DNA of 7,456 nt from assembly GCA_016199025.1 (NCBI GenBank), contig JACQHM010000041.1:1-7456 (forward strand). Direction: 5' to 3'. The position numbers and the translations under genes were made by a program. The notes under the pieces are model-generated. The model was not told where the DNA came from, did not search any database, and worked only from the letters and a program-made list of their open reading frames with translations. This document shows positions 1 through 6,343 of the stretch, piece by piece. The stretch's first letter is position 1; every line of letters starts with the position of its first letter. This DNA is from Candidatus Methylomirabilota bacterium (lineage in GTDB: Bacteria; Methylomirabilota; Methylomirabilia; Methylomirabilales; JACQHM01).

Positions 1-11
1 ATACCGGATTC

Positions 12-263
12 TCACGCAAACTCTTCTCTGTGAGCATGGTGCTTGGCACCTCCATCGGCAGATTGGATACCAAGTGTACCATCCTCACCCCTTATTGTGA
101 ATGAACTCTATGTTTGAGGAACAAGGTTTGCAGCATTGTACCATGCCTGTAGGTTACCGGCGTTGCTGTAAAGTTGGTGAAAGATTCCGTCAGTGTAAGA
201 CTGCTCTAACTTCTCTATGTACTTCACAAATGCGTCAAAATTAGCGAAATCGCTCCATCTCAT
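12..263 (-). pseudogene. Possible decayed small gene with in-frame amber codon
   Basis: On the minus strand an ATG at 263-261 opens a 51-residue frame that starts MRWSDFANFDAFVKYIEKLE and ends at a TAG at 110-108. The same frame then continues for 31 more sense codons (including TIRGEDGTLGIQSADGG) to a TGA at 14-12. The composition (aromatic and acidic residues, no GC-driven Arg/Pro/Gly bias) looks like real protein on both sides of the amber codon, so this may be one 83-residue gene broken by a nonsense change, or a fragment of something larger. Only a weak purine stretch precedes the ATG, not a clear Shine-Dalgarno sequence. I do not recognise the family. The region is AT-richer than the operon to its right and is transcribed away from it. 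It could equally be a genuine 51-residue peptide, or non-coding. Confidence 0.3.
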
Positions 264-430
264 TTCTTGTTTTCTCTTTAGCAAACCGGTGGAGTGAGAA
301 GTTGCAGACCTCTAAGACCTCCTGCCTCGCCCAATCCGGTCTGGGTTTCCCAAGCATAGCGGGGGTTGGCTCTGTTCTATCGGAGGGCTCTGCCGCCTGT
401 CAAGCCTTTTCTCGATACCCTCAAAGGCTC

Positions 431-475
431 GCCATACCCCCTGCTTCCCTTCCAGGAGGGTGTGGCTGCTTTTTT
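431..475 (+). terminator. Terminator-like hairpin with T-run upstream of the operon
   Basis: Arms 431-442 and 455-466 pair over about ten Watson-Crick or G-T positions with one C/A mismatch (440/457). They are followed by TGC and six T residues (470-475), which is the layout of an intrinsic terminator on the plus strand. No plus-strand gene is recognisable to its left within the window, so it could end transcription entering from outside or act as a leader attenuator for the genes that start about 90 bases downstream. Positions 264-430, just before it, hold nothing I can recognise. Confidence 0.35.
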
Positions 476-532
476 GCCTGCTCCTATCGGCTTTTCTTCG
501 AGTTCTTTCCCTCTTCTATTTAAAATTTCTAT

Positions 533-563
533 TTGACTTATAGAAAAAACTGAATCATAGAGT
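533..563 (+). promoter_or_regulatory. Weak sigma-70-like promoter candidate
   Basis: TTGACT at 533-538 is one base from the -35 consensus and lies in a locally AT-rich stretch directly before the first gene. The matching -10 is poor: CATAGA (556-561, spacing 17) or TAGAGT (558-563, spacing 19). If this is the promoter, transcription would start at or beyond the ATG at 564, which would favour one of the later start codons of the first gene. Confidence 0.22.
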
Positions 564-1313
564 ATGAGGAAAGGAATCTTGAAGGGGATCATGGAAGCGC
601 TCGTCAAGGCCGATGCCCTTTGTGACGGTGGGGACCTGGGGTGCGGGGAGCTTCTCATCCTCTTGATGAAGCGGATGAAGGAGCTTCAACCTGGCCAGGT
701 CCTGTTAGCCCTCACCACCGACCCCGGTGCTGTTGAGGATCTTCCCGCTTGGTGCCGGATGACGGAGAACGATCTGGTGGCCACGGTCCAGGCCGAGGAT
801 CACACAAGGTACTTCATCAGGCGGAGCAGCCAGGTGGAAAGGAACCTGGCGGCCGACGCCGCGAAGGCCAGGGCCTACCGGTGGATGGCCCGCGTCCGGG
901 GGATGGGTGGGGTCCAGGCCAAGGCCTTCGTCCGGAACCACGCCTTTCTCGTGGGCCAACCGGCAAGCTTCGCCGCCTCCGACGAGGCGCCCAGCGCGGT
1001 GGAGTACCTGCTGGCGGGGCTGGGCGGTTGCTTGGCCGTGGGCTTCCAGATCCGGGCCTCACGGCGGGGGATCCGTGTGGAGGCGGTGGAGGTCTCCCTG
1101 AAGGGAGCCATCGACAATATCCTGGTCTTCCTGGGCATGGCAGAGGAGGGGCATCCTGGCTTTTCTCGGATCGAGGGCTCCCTGTATGTGAAGGCAGACG
1201 CCGACGAGGCAGCCCTGAGGGAGATCTGGTGCGAGACTCTGGCCAGATCGCCGGTGGCCAACAGCCTCCGGCAGGCCGTGGAACTGGACGTGGCCCTTTC
1301 GATCGTCTCCTGA
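564..1313 (+). CDS. TusA-like sulfurtransferase / OsmC-like fusion protein
   Basis: This is a two-domain cytoplasmic thiol protein. Residues ~15-87 are TusA/SirA-like: GGDLGCGELL (22-31) carries the acceptor Cys27, but the usual Cys-Pro is Cys-Gly, followed by LQPGQVL and DPGAVEDLPAWCR. Residues ~105-249 are OsmC-like: EAPSAVEYLLAGLGGC holds Cys156, while the second OsmC cysteine position reads SPVANSL, with Ser229 in place of Cys. OsmC relatives reduce peroxides through a Cys pair, so loss of the second Cys argues for a carrier or binding role. TusA proteins relay persulfide sulfur, and TusA-like proteins such as YedF occur with selenium genes, so carrying sulfur or selenium towards SelD is a reasonable inference only. 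Start choice is open: ATG 564 has no clear Shine-Dalgarno, TTG 579 follows GAGGAAAGGA, and ATG 591 follows AAGGGG and best fits the domain boundary. The TGA stop runs into the ribosome site of the next gene. Confidence 0.85.
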   Translation: MRKGILKGIMEALVKADALCDGGDLGCGELLILLMKRMKELQPGQVLLALTTDPGAVEDLPAWCRMTENDLVATVQAEDHTRYFIRRSSQVERNLAADAAKARAYRWMARVRGMGGVQAKAFVRNHAFLVGQPASFAASDEAPSAVEYLLAGLGGCLAVGFQIRASRRGIRVEAVEVSLKGAIDNILVFLGMAEEGHPGFSRIEGSLYVKADADEAALREIWCETLARSPVANSLRQAVELDVALSIVS

Positions 1314-1323
1314 GGAGCGAAAC

Positions 1324-2499
1324 ATGGCAGATGCACGGTGGCCGATCCTGCCGGTGACGGTGGTCGGGAGCTGGCCAAGACCCCGATGGTTGTCGGACGC
1401 CCTCAAGGCGCGGCAGGCAGGCACGTTGAGCCACAAGGAGTTCACGAGGCTGGCTGACGAGGCCACCCTCCTGGCCATCAAGTACCAGGAGGATGCTGGT
1501 GTAGACATCATCAGCGACGGCGAGCAACGTCGGGACAACTTCTATTCCTTCGTGATCGAGAAGCTCGAGGGAGTCACCCTCATGTCCCTGATGGAGCTCC
1601 TGGAGTTCGTCGAGGACAAGGCGGCCTTCGAGCACCTCCTGGGTGCCCTGGATGTCCCGGCCTTCGCCATCAAGAACCCGACAGTGACGGGGAAGCTCTC
1701 CCAGCGGGCTCCGCTAGTCCTGGAGGACTACCAGTTTCTCCAGGCCCACACCCGGCGCCCGGTCAAGGTGACCCTGCCTGGACCCTACCTGCTCTCCCGC
1801 TCCATGTGGGTCCGTGACGTGTCCGATACCCCCTACCCCCGGCTCACCGATCTGGCTGAGGACGTCATCGGCCTCCTCCGCCGAGAGCTCCTGGCCCTTC
1901 GGGATGCTGGCGCTGATGTGGTCCAGTTCGACGAGCCGGTCTTGACCGAGGTGGTCTTCGCCGGGAAGGCAGCCACCCGGACCTTTATGTGCGCTGCCCT
2001 CGCGGCCCGGGAGAGCCCCGAGGCAGAGCTCGCCTTCGCCGTCGAGGCCCTGAACCGAGTGGTGGATGGGATCGAGGGGCCACGCCTGGCGATCCACATC
2101 TGCCGCGGAAACTGGAGCCAACGAGAGGACGTGCTCCTGGCCGGTACCTACGACCCCCTCCTGCCCCACCTCTTCCAGATGAAGGTCGATCAATACGTCC
2201 TGGAGTTCGCGACGCCTCGGGCCGGAGGCCTGGCCTGCCTTGCCCGGTTCCCGCCCGACAAGGAGCTGGGGCTCGGAGCCTGTAACCCGCGCTCAGAGGC
2301 CCACGAGACCGCCGAGGAGATCGCCGGCCGGATCCAAGAGGCGGTGCGGCACCTCGGGCCGGAGCGTGTCTTCGTGAACCCTGACTGTGGCTTCGGGACA
2401 TTTGCCGAGCGCCCCGTGAGCACGACCGAGGGGGCCTACGGCAAGCTTCAGGCCCTCGCCACGGCGGCTCATGCGGTCCGGGCCTCCCTGGGGAGGTAG
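1324..2499 (+). CDS. MetE-type (core) cobalamin-independent methyltransferase
   Basis: This 391-residue cytoplasmic protein resembles the C-terminal catalytic barrel of cobalamin-independent methionine synthase (UROD/MetE-like fold). About half the length of MetE (E. coli MetE is roughly 750 residues), it lacks the N-terminal domain. Zinc ligands are all present: His258 and Cys260 in HICRGNW, Glu294 in YVLEFATP, and Cys355 in VNPDCGFGTF. GSWPRP near the N-terminus (15-20) and QFDEP (201-205) are typical of the family. In this fold zinc activates a thiol, or by extension a selenol, for alkyl transfer. The methyl donor and acceptor cannot be read from sequence; core-MetE proteins include folate-independent methionine synthases and alkyl-CoM-type enzymes. 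The start follows GAGGAG, which overlaps the stop of the previous gene, so the two are almost certainly co-transcribed. Linkage to selD suggests methionine, selenomethionine or methylated-selenium metabolism, as inference. Confidence 0.85.
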   Translation: MADARWPILPVTVVGSWPRPRWLSDALKARQAGTLSHKEFTRLADEATLLAIKYQEDAGVDIISDGEQRRDNFYSFVIEKLEGVTLMSLMELLEFVEDKAAFEHLLGALDVPAFAIKNPTVTGKLSQRAPLVLEDYQFLQAHTRRPVKVTLPGPYLLSRSMWVRDVSDTPYPRLTDLAEDVIGLLRRELLALRDAGADVVQFDEPVLTEVVFAGKAATRTFMCAALAARESPEAELAFAVEALNRVVDGIEGPRLAIHICRGNWSQREDVLLAGTYDPLLPHLFQMKVDQYVLEFATPRAGGLACLARFPPDKELGLGACNPRSEAHETAEEIAGRIQEAVRHLGPERVFVNPDCGFGTFAERPVSTTEGAYGKLQALATAAHAVRASLGR

Positions 2500-2579
2500 T
2501 AGGAGCTGGCTGAGAGCTCTCGGAGGTGCACACGCCGAACTTCATGTGAGGATTCTTCAGGGAAAGGAGGTGAGGCTGG

Positions 2580-2690
2580 ATGCCAGGCACCGCCACTGCA
2601 ACAGAGCAGAAGGAGCAGGGGAAGGAGCAGGAACAGGAGAAGGAGACCTCCTCCTCCTGTGGGACCCACAAGTCGTCCTGCTGCGGCTAA
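2580..2690 (+). CDS. Small Cys-rich protein, 36 residues
   Basis: This short frame is preceded by AAGGAGGTG (2564-2572), a near-perfect Shine-Dalgarno seven bases before the ATG, the strongest ribosome site in the window. It encodes MPGTATATEQ, then a run of Lys, Glu, Gln and Gly (residues 9-22), then three Ser and the tail CGTHKSSCCG ending at TAA. The three cysteines and one histidine in the last ten residues look like a metal, metalloid or persulfide/selenide ligand at the end of a flexible charged arm. There is no signal peptide or membrane segment. It sits between the MetE-type gene and selD on the same strand, with a strong hairpin behind it. I do not recognise a named family. A selenium-handling role is inferred from linkage only; a leader peptide is the main alternative. 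It is shorter than most gene-finding cut-offs and easily missed. Confidence 0.6.
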   Translation: MPGTATATEQKEQGKEQEQEKETSSSCGTHKSSCCG

Positions 2691-2705
2691 TCGCCAGCGC
2701 GTGAA

Positions 2706-2738
2706 GGTCGGGTGGGTCCTTAACGGGCCCGCCCGGCC
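2706..2738 (+). terminator. Very stable hairpin between the small gene and selD
   Basis: Arms 2706-2719 (GGTCGGGTGGGTCC) and 2725-2738 (GGGCCCGCCCGGCC) pair over 14 consecutive positions, three of them G-T, around the loop TTAAC. The hairpin is followed by a pyrimidine-rich stretch containing TTTTCTT (about 2743-2757) rather than a clean T-run. It could be a partial terminator or attenuator, lowering selD relative to the upstream genes, or an mRNA-stabilising structure or processing site. It lies 15 bases after the stop of the small gene and about 46 bases before the selD start. Confidence 0.45.
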
Positions 2739-2784
2739 TCTCTCGCCTTTTCTTGGTGAACCGGTAAGGACATGAGGGATCTCC

Positions 2785-3843
2785 ATGGAACCTCAGGAAA
2801 AGATCCGGCTTACGGCCTTCTCCCACGGGGCCGGTTGAGCCTGTAAGATCGGCCCAGCCGATCTGGCTCAGGTCCTGAGCCACCTTCCAACGTTCAAAGA
2901 CCCGAACCTTCTCGTCGGCCTGGAGACCTCCGACGACGCGGCCGTCTATCAACTGACGGAAGAATTGGCGATCGTCCAGACGGTGGACTACATCACCCCC
3001 ATCGTCGATGACCCCTATTCGACAGGGGCCATCGCCGCCGCCAACTCGTTAAGCGATATCTACGCGATGGGGGCAAGGCCCCTGATCGCCCTGAACATCG
3101 TGGGCTTCCCGGCCCAAAAGCTCTCCCTCGACATCTTGCAGGAGATCCTCCGGGGCGGGGCGGAGAAGGCGAAAGAAGCCGGGGTCCTCATCGTCGGGGG
3201 GCACACGATTGACGACAACGAGCCGAAGTACGGCCTGGTCGTCACCGGTGTCGTCCATCCGGGACAGGTCGTGACCAACGCCGGGGGAAAGGTCGGCGAC
3301 GATCTTATCCTCACGAAGCCTTTAGGGATGGGGATCATCTCGACGGCGATCAAAAGGGAACGGGCAAAAGAGGAGACGATGCGGAAGGCCGTCGAGATCA
3401 TGAGCACGTTGAATAAAGCGGCAGCCGAGGTGATGGTAGAGGTGGGGGTCCACGCCGCGACCGACGTGACCGGGTTTGGCCTCCTCGGCCATCTCTACGA
3501 GCTGACACGCGCCAGCCGGGTGGGAGCGCGGGTCTCGTTTCGGCAGGTGCCGGTCCTCCCGGAGGTGTGGGACCTGGCCCGGGAAGGTCTCATCCCCGGC
3601 GGGACGAAGCGGAACCTGAAATTCCTCATGGAGTCGGAGGCCGTGAGCTGGGCGGCGGCGTTCGACGAGGTGGAGCGCCTCGTCCTTGCCGATGCGCAGA
3701 CCTCTGGTGGCCTTCTGATCGCTGTCCCTAAGGCTAGAAGCGCCGACCTCCTGGCCAGGTTGGAGAAAGCCAAGGTTCCGGCGGCGGCCAGGATCGGCGA
3801 GCTGGTGGAGGACCCCTCGGGGCGGATCACGGTGGAGGACTAG
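2785..3843 (+). CDS. selD: Selenide, water dikinase with selenocysteine at residue 18
   Basis: SelD makes selenophosphate from selenide and ATP, the selenium donor for selenocysteine and selenouridine synthesis. The frame starts at ATG 2785 after a GAGGG ribosome site and is open for 352 residues apart from TGA at 2836-2838. Reading that TGA as selenocysteine gives SHGAG-U-ACKIGP, which aligns with the conserved SelD active-site loop in which E. coli has Cys17 and Lys20; here they are Sec18 and Lys21. The full length matches the usual ~350 residues. Further family signatures are SDDAAVY (49-55), TVDYITPIVDDP (67-78), NSLSDIYAMGA (87-97) and the glycine-rich VGGHTIDDNEPKYGL. Ignoring the TGA leaves only a TTG start at 2965, which would delete the catalytic loop and part of the ATP site. 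Sec-containing SelD enzymes are known in other bacteria. The gene ends two bases before the binding-protein gene, so it is coupled to the importer. Confidence 0.95.
2836..2881 (+). promoter_or_regulatory. Candidate bacterial SECIS hairpins at the selD UGA
   Basis: Two hairpins lie in the reading frame at and after the UGA. Hairpin A: the UGA is part of arm TGAGCC (2836-2841), pairing with GGCTCA (2865-2870); after a four-base 5' bulge (TGTA), AGATCGGC (2846-2853) pairs perfectly with GCCGATCT (2857-2864) around CCA. Hairpin B: GGCTCAG (2865-2871) pairs with CTGAGCC (2875-2881) around GTC. As recalled, the E. coli fdhF SECIS tip is GGUUGCAGGUCUGCACC; B reads GGCUCAGGUCCUGAGCC, with a similar AGGUC loop about 32 bases past the UGA. 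A bacterial SECIS lies just downstream of UGA, inside the coding region, and is bound by SelB. GGCTCA is shared, so the lower stem of A and hairpin B exclude each other. B is the better SelB-site candidate by loop sequence; the upper stem of A can coexist with it. Confidence 0.7.
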
Positions 3844-3845
3844 CG

Positions 3846-4709
3846 ATGTCCTTCTGGGTGGCGATCCTGCTCCTAGGGATCTTCCTGGGGCCTCTGGCCC
3901 CTTCGGGTTCGGCCGGGGAGATTCCAAAGGTGCTCCGGGTCTCGGCCATCCCCGACGAGAACCCCCAGGAGCTCCTCAGGATCTACCAACCATTCGTCGA
4001 GTACCTGAGTCAAGAGCTGAAGATGCCGGTGACGTTCACCCCGGTCATCGACTATGCGGCCACGGTCGAAGGTCTGGCGGCGGAGAAGCTGGACCTGGTC
4101 TGGTACGGGGGGTTCACCTCGGTCCAGGCGGCCAGGAGGACCGGGAACGTCAGGAGGCTCGTCATGCGAAAGGAGGATGCGAATTTCAAGAGCGTGTTCG
4201 TCGCCAGGACGGATTCGGGGATCAAGACGCTGAAGGACCTTAAAGGGAAGACCTTTTCCTTTGGGAGCGTCAGCTCCACCTCGGGGCACCTGATGCCGCG
4301 CTACTTTCTCTTGCAGCACGGGATCGTCCCCGAGCGGGACTTGGCCAGATTCAGCTTTAGCGGCGCCCACGATGCGACGGCCCTCTGGGTTCAAGCGGGG
4401 AAGGTGGACGCCGGCGCCCTGAACTTCCTCGTCTGGGAGAAGTTGGTGCAACAGAAGAAGGTGGATCTGAACAAGATCGGGGTCTTTTGGACGACTCCCC
4501 CCTACGTTGATTACGTCTGGACTGCCAGGGGGGATCTGGATGCCGGACTGCTGGAGCGGATCACCAGAGCCTTTTTGAAGCTTGATTTCAACAGGCCGGA
4601 AGACCGGAGGCTCCTGGACCTCCACCGGACAAAAGGGTACATCCGGGCAAGGGATGCCGACTGGACGATGATCGAGGAGGCAGCAATCGCCGCAGGCCTC
4701 CTGAGATAA
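3846..4709 (+). CDS. PhnD-like periplasmic binding protein, putative selenium oxyanion importer
   Basis: This is the solute-binding subunit of an ABC importer. Residues 1 to ~23 form a signal peptide: a hydrophobic core AILLLGIFLG followed by SGSAG, with SPase I-type cleavage. There is no lipobox cysteine, so it should be free in the periplasm. The mature part has the PhnD-family pattern: LRVSAIPDENPQELL, the DYAATVEGLAAEKLDLVWYGG segment, DLKGKTFSFGSVSSTSGHLMP and a later acidic/aromatic ligand region. Relatives bind phosphonate, phosphite or phosphate. The subgroup with the AIPDE...ELL...FTPV.DYAA pattern is, to my knowledge, the one named putative selenate ABC transporter binding protein because it recurs beside selD. 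Direct adjacency to selD supports a selenium substrate here; selenate, selenite or an organic selenium compound cannot be told apart. Its TAA stop overlaps the ATPase start as TAATG. Confidence 0.88.
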   Translation: MSFWVAILLLGIFLGPLAPSGSAGEIPKVLRVSAIPDENPQELLRIYQPFVEYLSQELKMPVTFTPVIDYAATVEGLAAEKLDLVWYGGFTSVQAARRTGNVRRLVMRKEDANFKSVFVARTDSGIKTLKDLKGKTFSFGSVSSTSGHLMPRYFLLQHGIVPERDLARFSFSGAHDATALWVQAGKVDAGALNFLVWEKLVQQKKVDLNKIGVFWTTPPYVDYVWTARGDLDAGLLERITRAFLKLDFNRPEDRRLLDLHRTKGYIRARDADWTMIEEAAIAAGLLR

Positions 4710-5524
4710 TGTATAGGGCAGAGAAGCTTTCGAAGATGTTTCCAGACGGCTTAGTCGCCGTCGATGGGATCGATCTAGCCATCAAGAAGGGGGAACAGGT
4801 CACCTTCATCGGCCCGAGCGGGGCAGGGAAGACGACCCTTTTCAGGATGCTGAACCTGACCATCCCCTCGACCTCGGGGAGGTTGTTCCTGGACGGCTTG
4901 GAGGTTCCAGGGTTAAGCGGCCCGAGGCTGAAGGAGGCCAGACGGCGGATCGGGACGATCTACCAGCAACAGAATCTGGTGCCTCGCCTCAAGGTCGTCC
5001 ACAATGTCCTCGCCGGCCGCCTCGGGTTATGGTCCACGGGGGCCGCCCTCTTTTCATTGGTCCGACCGGCAGAAGTGGAGCGGGCCTACGGGGCCCTCCA
5101 ACGCGTCGGCATCCCGGAGAAGCTCTTCGCCAGAACCGATGAGCTTTCCGGGGGCCAGCAGCAGCGGGTGGCCATCGCCCGGGTCCTCGTCCAGGACCCC
5201 GAGGTCATTCTCGCCGACGAGCCGGTTTCCTCGGTGGACCCGACCCTGGCCACCTCGCTCGTCAGGCTTCTTAAGGAGATCAGCACCGAGTCAGGAAAAA
5301 CCCTCCTGATGAACCTCCATAGCGTAGAGCTGGCCCTCTCCTTCTTCCAACGGATCATCGGCCTCAGGGACGGAAAGATCCTCTTCGACAGCGCCACGGC
5401 TGAGATCACGGAAGAGCACCTCCGCGAGCTCTACACCGGATGGAGCCCCGAGGGGGACGCCCCCCTGGATCGAAATGGCCACACCACCCCCCTCTCCTGC
5501 CGTCCCCTTCCGAGGGCCCTCTAG
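4709..5524 (+). CDS. ABC importer ATP-binding protein, PhnC-like
   Basis: This ATPase powers the importer from the cytoplasmic face. All nucleotide-binding motifs are intact: Walker A GPSGAGKTT (35-43), Q-loop in YQQQNLVPRL (85-94), signature LSGGQQQR (146-153), Walker B VILADEP (166-172) with the D-loop SSVDP, and the switch histidine 204 in MNLHSVELAL. The pattern YQQ.NLV.RL...NVL.GRLG is characteristic of the PhnC branch. The start overlaps the binding-protein stop by one base (TAATG). The 3' end overlaps the first permease by 50 bases in another frame, so the last ~17 residues (Pro/Arg-rich) are probably shaped by that overlap and not functional in catalysis. Selenium specificity is inferred from the locus, not visible in the ATPase. 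Confidence 0.95.
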   Translation: MYRAEKLSKMFPDGLVAVDGIDLAIKKGEQVTFIGPSGAGKTTLFRMLNLTIPSTSGRLFLDGLEVPGLSGPRLKEARRRIGTIYQQQNLVPRLKVVHNVLAGRLGLWSTGAALFSLVRPAEVERAYGALQRVGIPEKLFARTDELSGGQQQRVAIARVLVQDPEVILADEPVSSVDPTLATSLVRLLKEISTESGKTLLMNLHSVELALSFFQRIIGLRDGKILFDSATAEITEEHLRELYTGWSPEGDAPLDRNGHTTPLSCRPLPRAL

Positions 5525-6341
5525 GTCCCTCCCCATCTTCCTCTTCGTCGTCCTCGTGCTGGCAGCCTTCGTCGCCAGCGTCAAGACGGCCCAGGTGGAC
5601 TTCTTCGTCCTCGTTGAGGCTGAGAGTCGCCGGAACCTGTTCAGGTTCCTTTTCGGGATGTTTCCCCCCGATCTCTCCCTGGATTTCTTAAGGCTGATGC
5701 TCCCGCCGGTCCTCGAGACCATCCAGATCTCCATCATGGGGACCACCATCGCCATCCTGGTCGGCCTCCCCTTGGGCCTCCTGGCCACCAGCTCCCTCAC
5801 CTGGGGCGGCGTCCTCCATGAGATGGGAACGATGGGCCAAAGAAGCCGTCGGCTCCTGCGGGTCCTCCCGTATGCCTTTGCCCGGGGACTGTTAAGCGTC
5901 TTCCGCGCCATTCCAGAGTTTGTCTGGGCCCTGATCTTTGTCAGGGCCGTCGGCCTCGGGCCGTTCCCCGGGGTCCTGGCCATCGGGGTGGCCTATGGCG
6001 GGATCCTGGGGAAGGTCTATTCCGAGATTCTGGAGTCGGTCGATCCTAAGCCCCTTGAGGCCCTCCAGGCGACGGGCGCCTCGAAGCTCCAGATCGTCCT
6101 CTACGGCCTCCTCCCCCAGGCATTCCCTGACTTCGTGTCCTATAGCCTTTACCGGTGGGAGTGCGCCATCCGGGCCTCGGCGATCTTAGGCTTCGTTGGG
6201 GCCGGGGGGATCGGCCAGCAGTTGGAACTCTCCATGCGGATGTTCAACTTCCACGAGGTTACGACCCTCATCGGCCTCTTGGCGCTGTTGGTAGCCGCGG
6301 CGGATCTGTTGAGCGCCAGGATCAGAAAGGGCATCTTGTAG
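5475..6341 (+). CDS. ABC importer permease 1, PhnE-like
   Basis: This is an inner-membrane subunit of 288 residues. A short Pro-rich N-terminus is followed by a first membrane segment (about 20-36), a loop ending in FPPDLS, and then several hydrophobic spans (about 84-105, 140-175, 210-225, 262-280). The ATPase-coupling EAA loop is clear at 195-215: EALQATGASKLQ...LYGLLPQ. It is followed by the PhnE-typical SLYRWE and ILGFVGAGGIGQQL. The start at 5475 lies inside the ATPase gene; no later ATG precedes the first membrane segment, so the 50-base overlap appears real and suggests translational coupling. It closely parallels the next gene, the second half of a heterodimeric channel. Confidence 0.93.
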   Translation: MATPPPSPAVPFRGPSRSLPIFLFVVLVLAAFVASVKTAQVDFFVLVEAESRRNLFRFLFGMFPPDLSLDFLRLMLPPVLETIQISIMGTTIAILVGLPLGLLATSSLTWGGVLHEMGTMGQRSRRLLRVLPYAFARGLLSVFRAIPEFVWALIFVRAVGLGPFPGVLAIGVAYGGILGKVYSEILESVDPKPLEALQATGASKLQIVLYGLLPQAFPDFVSYSLYRWECAIRASAILGFVGAGGIGQQLELSMRMFNFHEVTTLIGLLALLVAAADLLSARIRKGIL

Positions 6342-6343
6342 CC

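Noticed and set aside
302..523. 73-residue plus-strand frame in the leader
   Set aside because: It has a TTG start, no convincing ribosome site and no recognisable pattern, and it contains the terminator-like hairpin and T-run.
1..563. tRNA-Sec or a riboswitch in the leader
   Set aside because: I found no anticodon-arm pattern for selC and no recognisable riboswitch core in this stretch.
2500..2579. Inverted repeat around AGAGCTCT just after the MetE-type gene
   Set aside because: The stem is short (about five pairs), with no T-run and no conserved pattern I can name; not enough to call a regulatory element.
2965..3843. SelD starting at TTG 2965 as a 292-residue protein
   Set aside because: It lacks the catalytic Sec/Lys loop and the first ATP-binding acidic residues, while an in-frame, homologous N-terminus lies directly upstream across the TGA.
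3322..4625. Long minus-strand frames opposite selD and the binding-protein gene
   Set aside because: They are antisense shadows caused by high GC and codon bias, with no ribosome sites or family motifs.
6155..6343. 63-codon upstream extension of permease 2
   Set aside because: It lies entirely within permease 1 in another frame and has Arg/Gly/Pro-rich shadow composition; ATG 6344 fits the operon spacing and the first membrane segment.
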